Source: Phycisphaerae bacterium (GTDB taxonomy: Bacteria > Planctomycetota > Phycisphaerae > Sedimentisphaerales > SG8-4). Taken from it: a stretch of DNA of 11,882 nt. The stretch is from assembly GCA_030613765.1 (NCBI GenBank), contig JAUWLI010000056.1, positions 1-11,882 on the forward strand, given 5' to 3'. Under the pieces are notes generated by a model. It did no database searches. It was not told the origin of the DNA and saw nothing but the letters and a program-made list of their open reading frames with translations. Made by a program: the position numbers and the translations under genes. Positions 6,817 to 11,882 of this stretch are shown here, piece by piece (positions within the stretch are counted from its first letter, which is position 1; each line of letters opens with the position of its first letter).

Positions 6817-8747
6817 CAAGCATGTGGTTCGTGGCTGAGTTCCTCGCCAAAGCGGACAAGTCGAGCACTGTTAAATACAACAATCAGTGAGCCGAGAAAA
6901 TGCAGAACGGCAGCCATTTTCGGTGGAATGAAGAAGAAAAGCGAGACTCCCAGTACGATAAAAAGTATTCCAAAGCCGAGATTTTGACGAATCACCCTTC
7001 TTGTGGTTCTTGAAAGCTTCACAAGAAACGGCAGTCGTTTCAAATCGTCGCTCATGAGCGCAATCGAAGCGGAATTTATGGCGACATCGCTGCCGGCGGC
7101 ACCCATCGCGATACCCAAATCACCTGCCGCCAAAGCAGGAGCGTCATTTATGCCGTCACCGACGACGACAACGGTATGACCGTCACTTTTGATTTGCTCA
7201 ACAATCGAGAGTTTGTCCTGAGGCAAACAGTGGGCCTTAAAATCGGTACAACCTAACTCAGCAGCAACACGGTTGGCGACCTCATCCCTGTCGCCTGTGA
7301 GCATAGTCACTCTTTTTATACCGAGACCAAGTAACTCGCTCACCGCCTGCCGGGCCTCCGGCCTTGTTTTGTCCTGCAATCCGATCCAACCGATACACTT
7401 CGAATTCTTGGCCACGTAAAGTGTACTAAAACCCTGCTCCTCCTGGAGTGCGGGGTCGGAAACGTTGCTTACATCGATCTTCTTTTCCGTTAAGAAAGTG
7501 TCTCTTCCGACCACAATTCTGCCGGAATCGGAGCGAGCAGTTACACCTTTGCCGGGCGTTTCACTAAAATCATCCACTTCCGGCAAAGAGATATTTGCCT
7601 CTCTTGCCACCTCCTGCAAAGCTCTTGCCGCGGGGTGTTTGCTCATCTGCTCAGCAGAGGCCGCGACGGTCAATAATTCAGCAGGTTCAATATTCTCGGC
7701 GGGTGTGAGCTTTGTTACATAGAGCTGGCCAGTGGTCAATGTGCCTGTCTTGTCAAATACCATAGCTGTACATCTTGCAGCGAGTTCGAGGTCAGCAACA
7801 TTTTTTATCAGGACACCGAGGCGAGCAGAGGCTGAGAGTGCCGCCACCATTGCGGTAGGCGTGGCTAAAATCAAGGCACAGGGACAGGAGATAATAAGTA
7901 TAGTAATCGGATGATCGATGTTTCTTGTGAAAAACAAGACGATTGCAGCAATCATCAGGATAGTCGGCATATACCAGTTAATATAGCGGTCAATTATCCG
8001 CATAATCGGTATTTTTGTCTGCTCTGCCTGTATAATCAATGACTGGACTTTGCCAAGAGTGGTATCTTTGCCGGCTTTTGTTACTGTGATGTCCAACACG
8101 CCGGTAAGGTTGGTTGTACCAGCGAAGACCTGCATACCGGGCACTTTATCAACTGGCAAAGATTCGCCTGTTATCGTTGCTTCATTGACAGAACTGAGCC
8201 CTTTGATGACTTCGCCATCGGCTGATATGTTGTCGCCGGGACGGGCACGGATAGAATCACCGGGCTTCAAGCCGCTGACGTTCACCTCGCTCTCAGAGCC
8301 ATCCTTCTCGATGAGATTTGCCTTTGTCGGCGTCAGCTTAATCAAGGATTCAATTGAGGCTCGAGCACCGAGTGCGGTGCGTGTTTCAATCAGCTCGCTC
8401 AAGAGCATAAAGAATGCAACCAGGCCTGCGGTGATATAATTGCCGGTTACAAAGGCGGCGATTACTGCCAGGGCCACCAGCTCGTCCATGTGCATTTCTT
8501 TTTTAATGAGGCTCTTTATGGCGTGCAGAACAATAGGAGCACCGAGCAGTATGGCAGCGGCCATTGCCAGGAACTCAGCCTGAAAACTGCCACTGCCATA
8601 AAGATACCTGGAGCGGGCTATAAAGCTGCTTACAAGCAGCATAAATCCGGCCAATGTGCCCAGCAGAGCTAAACTTACGCGAACCTGCTTGCTGTGAGTA
8701 TGTTCGGCGGCAATATCTTCTTTAAAATGTAAATGTTCATGGGCCAT
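6816..8747 (-). CDS. P1B-type heavy-metal translocating ATPase
   Basis: Inner-membrane pump that couples ATP hydrolysis to transition-metal efflux. 643 residues, eight predicted membrane helices (near 24-44, 56-78, 87-103, 105-121, 257-275, 283-305, 588-608, 611-631). Actuator TGES at 193-196, metal-site CPC at 288-290, phosphorylation motif DKTGTLT from Asp332, the HP dipeptide of P1B pumps at 371-372, TGD at 484-486 and hinge GDGINDAP at 530-537: every catalytic element is intact. There is no N-terminal HMA domain; instead His3, 5, 7, 16 and 18 form a His-rich start. The last helix has HFLGSLIVVFNSARLVRF (616-633), lacking the Asp expected in ZntA-type Zn/Cd pumps, and recalling the NS-R-L-R ending of CtpC-like pumps. 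The metal is therefore uncertain. ATG at 8747 has no clear Shine-Dalgarno. Confidence 0.95.
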   Translation of the reverse strand: MAHEHLHFKEDIAAEHTHSKQVRVSLALLGTLAGFMLLVSSFIARSRYLYGSGSFQAEFLAMAAAILLGAPIVLHAIKSLIKKEMHMDELVALAVIAAFVTGNYITAGLVAFFMLLSELIETRTALGARASIESLIKLTPTKANLIEKDGSESEVNVSGLKPGDSIRARPGDNISADGEVIKGLSSVNEATITGESLPVDKVPGMQVFAGTTNLTGVLDITVTKAGKDTTLGKVQSLIIQAEQTKIPIMRIIDRYINWYMPTILMIAAIVLFFTRNIDHPITILIISCPCALILATPTAMVAALSASARLGVLIKNVADLELAARCTAMVFDKTGTLTTGQLYVTKLTPAENIEPAELLTVAASAEQMSKHPAARALQEVAREANISLPEVDDFSETPGKGVTARSDSGRIVVGRDTFLTEKKIDVSNVSDPALQEEQGFSTLYVAKNSKCIGWIGLQDKTRPEARQAVSELLGLGIKRVTMLTGDRDEVANRVAAELGCTDFKAHCLPQDKLSIVEQIKSDGHTVVVVGDGINDAPALAAGDLGIAMGAAGSDVAINSASIALMSDDLKRLPFLVKLSRTTRRVIRQNLGFGILFIVLGVSLFFFIPPKMAAVLHFLGSLIVVFNSARLVRFGEELSHEPHA

Positions 8748-8754
8748 ATTCAGC

Positions 8755-8775
8755 GTATCTCGTTTCTCACTTCAC
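8755..8775 (-). repeat. Short heptamer repeat before the P-type ATPase start
   Basis: Plus-strand units GTATCTC (8755), GTTTCTC (8762) and ACTTCAC (8769). The word AGCGTATCT at 8752-8760 is also found at 6772-6780 in the next gap downstream, showing that the two arrays are related. It lies 7 bp from the ATG of the metal ATPase. The rest of the gap (8776-8823) is AT-rich with nothing recognisable. Confidence 0.6.
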
Positions 8776-8823
8776 AATTGCTCTTCTTTTCCTTATATTA
8801 CTACTTCTGATATTTTGGTTTTA

Positions 8824-10071
8824 TCAATTGTCACCTACCATGATTCTGATTTCTTTGTCCCCGGGGCCTTCAGTAAACTGAATCATAATTTTCTCATCTG
8901 CGTTGTCGAAGACTTCTACGATTGCGTCACTATGGATTTTCTGGATAAAGAGCTCAGGCCATTTACGAAATTCAGGGAGAATCTTGTGCAAATATTCGGC
9001 ATTGGCTTCGGCGTTTTCCACAACCTTGGTAGCATAGGCCCTGGCTCGAGCGATTTTTGCCTGTGCAGCACCGGCCGCATGGGTCCATAACAATTCTTTT
9101 TCCTGCTCGCTGATGGTTTCATCACGTAAGGTTGCATGAAGCTGGCGAGCTATCGAACCGGCAGCTTCATTAAGAGTATTTTCGTAATAAGTTTTGGCTT
9201 CGCTGATTTCCTTCTCACTTTCCTGGCTGGCCTTGTTTAAATTCTGGAATGCCCGGTCAACCTGTCGAGGCCAGGTTATATCGGTGAGCTGTACCGACTC
9301 GACTTGTATGCCGCTGTTTATTTGGTGTGTCAGCTTTTGCTGCATTAATTCCCAAACATGTTTTCGAATTCTGTCCTGGCTCGAAAGCGCATCATCAATT
9401 GTGTAGTGAACCATTGCAGTCACAACGGCATCATCAAAAACGGCTTTTAAGAGCGGATTTATGCTTTTTGTCATAACATTAAAATAATCCTGTCCCGGTT
9501 CTACTTCTTCGACATATACATTTTTAAAGAAACTCTCCGGGTCAACAATCTGATAGACCAACTGCCATTTGGAATGGACAATATTGTAGTCACTACCGTC
9601 AACTCCACTGATAGCTGCGCTTTGTTTTTCACTGCGAGTAATGCAGTAACCATCGCGGGTAGGATACAGCGGCTCAGACGGTGGGACCTGCCTTTTTGTC
9701 GGGGATGCTAATTCCTGGTCCGACTCGAAATGCCAAAATGAATTGATGGCTAAATTCACCTTTTTTAGAACAGGGATTTTTACAATTTTATCTATTGGAT
9801 AGGGGAAGACCCAATGCAGTCCCGGTCCAAGGAGCCTTTCATCACCTATACCTCGAATCTTTCCAAACCGCAAAACAAGAGCCTCTTCGTCAGGGTCAAC
9901 AGTTCTGAAACCCGAGGCAAGAAAGACAATAACCAGCACAATCATAAAGATTTTTAAGATAACAAAGCTGATTCTCAACGCCTCGGAGAGGGATTTACCG
10001 GCAGCATCAAGCTGGTCACTGTATTGCTTATTGCTTATTGTGTTTTCCTTATCTTTATTCTGTTCTGTCAT
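8824..10071 (-). CDS. hflK: HflK-like SPFH/band-7 membrane protein
   Basis: SPFH protein expected to form, with HflC, a large inner-membrane assembly that modulates the FtsH protease. 415 residues: polar cytoplasmic N-terminus (1-32), one membrane helix (about 34-54), then the SPFH start RTVDPDEEALVLRFGK (56-71) and GPGLHWVFPYPIDK (82-95), diagnostic of HflK. Residues 113-162 form an insertion-like loop (SPTKRQVPPSEPLYPTRD) before the conserved VYQIVDPESFF (172-182). Residues 280-360 are an Ala/Glu-rich coiled-coil stalk, and the last 35 residues are beta-like. It follows hflC after 38 bp. In Escherichia coli the order is hflK then hflC; here it is reversed. ATG at 10071 has no visible Shine-Dalgarno. 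No ftsH lies in the window, so the FtsH role is by family. Confidence 0.88.
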   Translation of the reverse strand: MTEQNKDKENTISNKQYSDQLDAAGKSLSEALRISFVILKIFMIVLVIVFLASGFRTVDPDEEALVLRFGKIRGIGDERLLGPGLHWVFPYPIDKIVKIPVLKKVNLAINSFWHFESDQELASPTKRQVPPSEPLYPTRDGYCITRSEKQSAAISGVDGSDYNIVHSKWQLVYQIVDPESFFKNVYVEEVEPGQDYFNVMTKSINPLLKAVFDDAVVTAMVHYTIDDALSSQDRIRKHVWELMQQKLTHQINSGIQVESVQLTDITWPRQVDRAFQNLNKASQESEKEISEAKTYYENTLNEAAGSIARQLHATLRDETISEQEKELLWTHAAGAAQAKIARARAYATKVVENAEANAEYLHKILPEFRKWPELFIQKIHSDAIVEVFDNADEKIMIQFTEGPGDKEIRIMVGDN

Positions 10072-10109
10072 AGCATTAACGGCTGCGACTTAGAGTAAGT
10101 TATTTCTTT

Positions 10110-11024
10110 TTATTCGTTTGGGTCTCTGGGCACAATCGTGGGCTTTTCCTTTATTAGATTGAAAGGATAGGCATCCGCGCTTAAAACGATAACGGTGTTT
10201 CTCTCCAGGATTTTCTTTATAGCTTCGATGTCCAGTAGAAACATTGCAAGGCCGGGGTCGGCTTCGAGCAATTTATAAAATTTTGCAGCCTGGGCGTCAC
10301 CTTCGGCCTGTATTGACTTTGCTCTTGCCTCGGCAGCAGCGAGTATCTCTATCTTTATAGAATTGGCGTCGTCTTTAATACTGCTTGCCTCGGCATTTCC
10401 CTCGGAAATAGTCGCCAGGGTCTTGCGGTCTCTTTCAGCAATCATTCGTTCAAAGACATTTTTGCTGACATCTTCACTAATTTTGAGCTGTTTTATACCG
10501 ACGGTCTTGATTTCAATGCCATACTTTTCTTTGACGTTCTGTTTAATGTTAAACTCGTCGAGCATTTCTTTTTCAATATCTTCAAATATTATTTTTGACG
10601 GATCGCTGTTTACAAACTCCGAAAAGTAATGCTGACCAATTATTCTGTTCTGGATATCGCTAATCTGGCTGAGCAACTTCTTTTTAGCTTCCGTAATACT
10701 TCCATGCTCATTTGCATTAAAGAACTGCAGGGGATCGGCGATTTTCCATACTACGTAAGTATTGACGATAATCGGAACAGCTCCTTTGGTTGTTGTCTCG
10801 CCGAGATTGGCTTCAAGAACTCTCATCCTCGAATCAAACTTATATACCCTTTGTATCGGCCTCGGCCATTTGAAACACAAGCGGGGTTCAGTGATTACAC
10901 GTTTGGGTTCGCCAAAGGTCGTTACAAGCGCGGATTCTGTTTCCCGGACCTGGAATAAAAAGAGCCAAAGGCCCATAATTGCAAATATCAACACAATAAA
11001 GATTGTAATGGTGAGATTTTTCAT
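10110..11024 (-). CDS. hflC: HflC-like SPFH/band-7 membrane protein
   Basis: Partner of HflK in the FtsH-modulating SPFH complex. 304 residues, close to the usual HflC length. An N-terminal membrane helix (about 4-24) is followed by RETESALVTTFGEPKRVITE (27-46), the FKWPRPIQRVYKFDSR block (51-66), VNTYVVWKIADPLQFF (87-102) and the HflC-type stalk: RMIAERDRKTLATISEGNAE (193-212) and AEARAKSIQAEGDAQAAKFY (231-250). The short C-terminus ends RDPNE. ATG at 11024 overlaps the stop of the upstream gene as ATGA, so translation is probably coupled. An AAGGA 11 nt upstream is a weak ribosome-binding site. Distinguishing HflC from HflK rests on the short N-terminus and the ERMxAERxR-type helix. Confidence 0.9.
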   Translation of the reverse strand: MKNLTITIFIVLIFAIMGLWLFLFQVRETESALVTTFGEPKRVITEPRLCFKWPRPIQRVYKFDSRMRVLEANLGETTTKGAVPIIVNTYVVWKIADPLQFFNANEHGSITEAKKKLLSQISDIQNRIIGQHYFSEFVNSDPSKIIFEDIEKEMLDEFNIKQNVKEKYGIEIKTVGIKQLKISEDVSKNVFERMIAERDRKTLATISEGNAEASSIKDDANSIKIEILAAAEARAKSIQAEGDAQAAKFYKLLEADPGLAMFLLDIEAIKKILERNTVIVLSADAYPFNLIKEKPTIVPRDPNE

Positions 11025-11882
11025 TTTTTGCCGCTTTCCTTCAAGCCTACATCATACAAACTTGGTATTCGTTTTTCAGTAACATCAACTATGAAAATCT
11101 GTGTATCGTTCTGGTCTGCAACAACAAGATATTTTTTTATATCACTAAGAGCTTCTTCGAGGACCGCTAATTTAAGCTGGTGTTTGTAAATTTCTTCTGA
11201 AGCCCTGTATGCCTTTAGCTGGCTGGCAAAACGCAGGCCCGTAGCCTGGGCAAGTGTCGCCACTTCAAAAGCATAACTTTTCGATTCTTTCAGTGTTTTA
11301 TAAATCTCGCCCCTTGCCTGTTCAAAAGCCTGGTCCAAATCGGCGGCTATCTCATTGGCGTCCGGCTGGTTCTGCCTCTTTGCCTGCTGGTATTTTGCAG
11401 CAAGAGTGTAAAGATCGTTAGCATCCTCCACAGAACCCACGAGTGTACTTAAGGTTTTATTTCGCTGGCCCTGAGCACTAAGGATAAGTGCCTGTTTCTT
11501 TTGAACGGAACCAACAACCTTTTGATAAGCAGAAGCGACCGTGGGCGGCGGGTGAATACCCTGCAAGCCCAGGAACACGATTTCAACACCGAGTTCGGCT
11601 TTATCTGCCGCCTGCTGAATCCTGTGAGTTAAGATCCGCTTGGCCCCTGCACGACCCGCTCCAAGCAGGCTCTGTCTTACACCGGGACTGCCCTGATCTT
11701 CGTCATCGACCTCGATCTTCGCACTGGCTGCAAACCTGGTTAGCTCACGATAACAAATAGACTCGAGCATTTCCTCCGCTCCATAGACTATTGTCCCATC
11801 CCGCTCTTCTCTTTGACCATAAGTATAGAGAAAAGAATACAAATCCTTTATTCTATATTGAACGGGGACGGCGGCAATCAGC
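11021..11882 (-). CDS. Third HflK-like SPFH/band-7 protein (5' end cut by window edge)
   Basis: The open frame runs to the right edge, giving 286 residues of a longer protein. A TTG at 11842 is not a credible start, because in-frame codons before it encode LIAAVPVQYRIKD, the SPFH core strand ending in QYRI-D that HflK proteins carry well inside the domain. After it come LESICYRELTRFAAS, GVEIVFLGLQGIHPPPTVASAY (the usual G-xI/V-PP-V-AF region), a long helical stalk rich in Ala/Gln/Lys, and a C-terminal strand block KKYLVVADQNDTQIFIVDV typical of HflK ends. TGA at 11021-11023 overlaps the hflC start. The missing part should hold the membrane helix or helices. Together with the next two genes it makes an SPFH trio. 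It could equally be called HflK, so I leave the symbol blank. Confidence 0.88.
   Translation of the reverse strand, partial: LIAAVPVQYRIKDLYSFLYTYGQREERDGTIVYGAEEMLESICYRELTRFAASAKIEVDDEDQGSPGVRQSLLGAGRAGAKRILTHRIQQAADKAELGVEIVFLGLQGIHPPPTVASAYQKVVGSVQKKQALILSAQGQRNKTLSTLVGSVEDANDLYTLAAKYQQAKRQNQPDANEIAADLDQAFEQARGEIYKTLKESKSYAFEVATLAQATGLRFASQLKAYRASEEIYKHQLKLAVLEEALSDIKKYLVVADQNDTQIFIVDVTEKRIPSLYDVGLKESGKK

Overview
The window is a dense, single-strand block: eight protein genes, all on the minus strand, read from right (high coordinates) to left. Gaps are 38 to 94 bp, and one junction overlaps. No RNA gene, CRISPR array or transposon was found, and no credible plus-strand gene. I read it as chromosomal DNA of a PVC-type bacterium, most likely a Planctomycetota of the Phycisphaerae/Sedimentisphaerales kind. 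The basis is moderate base composition, sparse Shine-Dalgarno sequences, TTG starts, an HflK/HflC set with a third relative, and an ABC-2 exporter linked to a large anchored helical protein of a type I associate with Planctomycetes and Verrucomicrobia. This assignment comes from memory of families, not from a search.

In transcription order: (1) a SPFH/band-7 membrane-protein cluster at 8824-11882, made of an HflK-like gene cut by the right edge, hflC (joined to it by an ATGA overlap) and hflK. (2) A P1B-type heavy-metal ATPase at 6816-8747 with a His-rich N-terminus and no N-terminal HMA domain. (3) A three-gene ABC-2 export module at 2185-6747: an ATPase with a long C-terminal tail, a permease with a large extracytoplasmic loop, and a 598-residue membrane-anchored protein of unknown function. 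(4) A PcrA/UvrD superfamily 1 helicase at 1-2120 that lacks only its last residues at the left edge.

The most unusual signal is between the genes. Five gaps carry 7-bp-periodic short tandem repeats. Read on the coding strand, several units share a TC(A/G)A(A/G)NN pattern, but the exact words differ from gap to gap. One gap holds a perfect 21-bp (3 x 7) duplication. The repeats lie immediately upstream of start codons, and at pcrA they run through the start into the first codons. The only strong Shine-Dalgarno in the window precedes the ABC permease.

Functionally the block is about the cell envelope: membrane-protein quality control (HflK/C), metal efflux and ABC export, followed by a DNA-repair helicase. 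The short gaps fit co-transcription, but I see no convincing promoter or terminator, so the operon boundaries are open.
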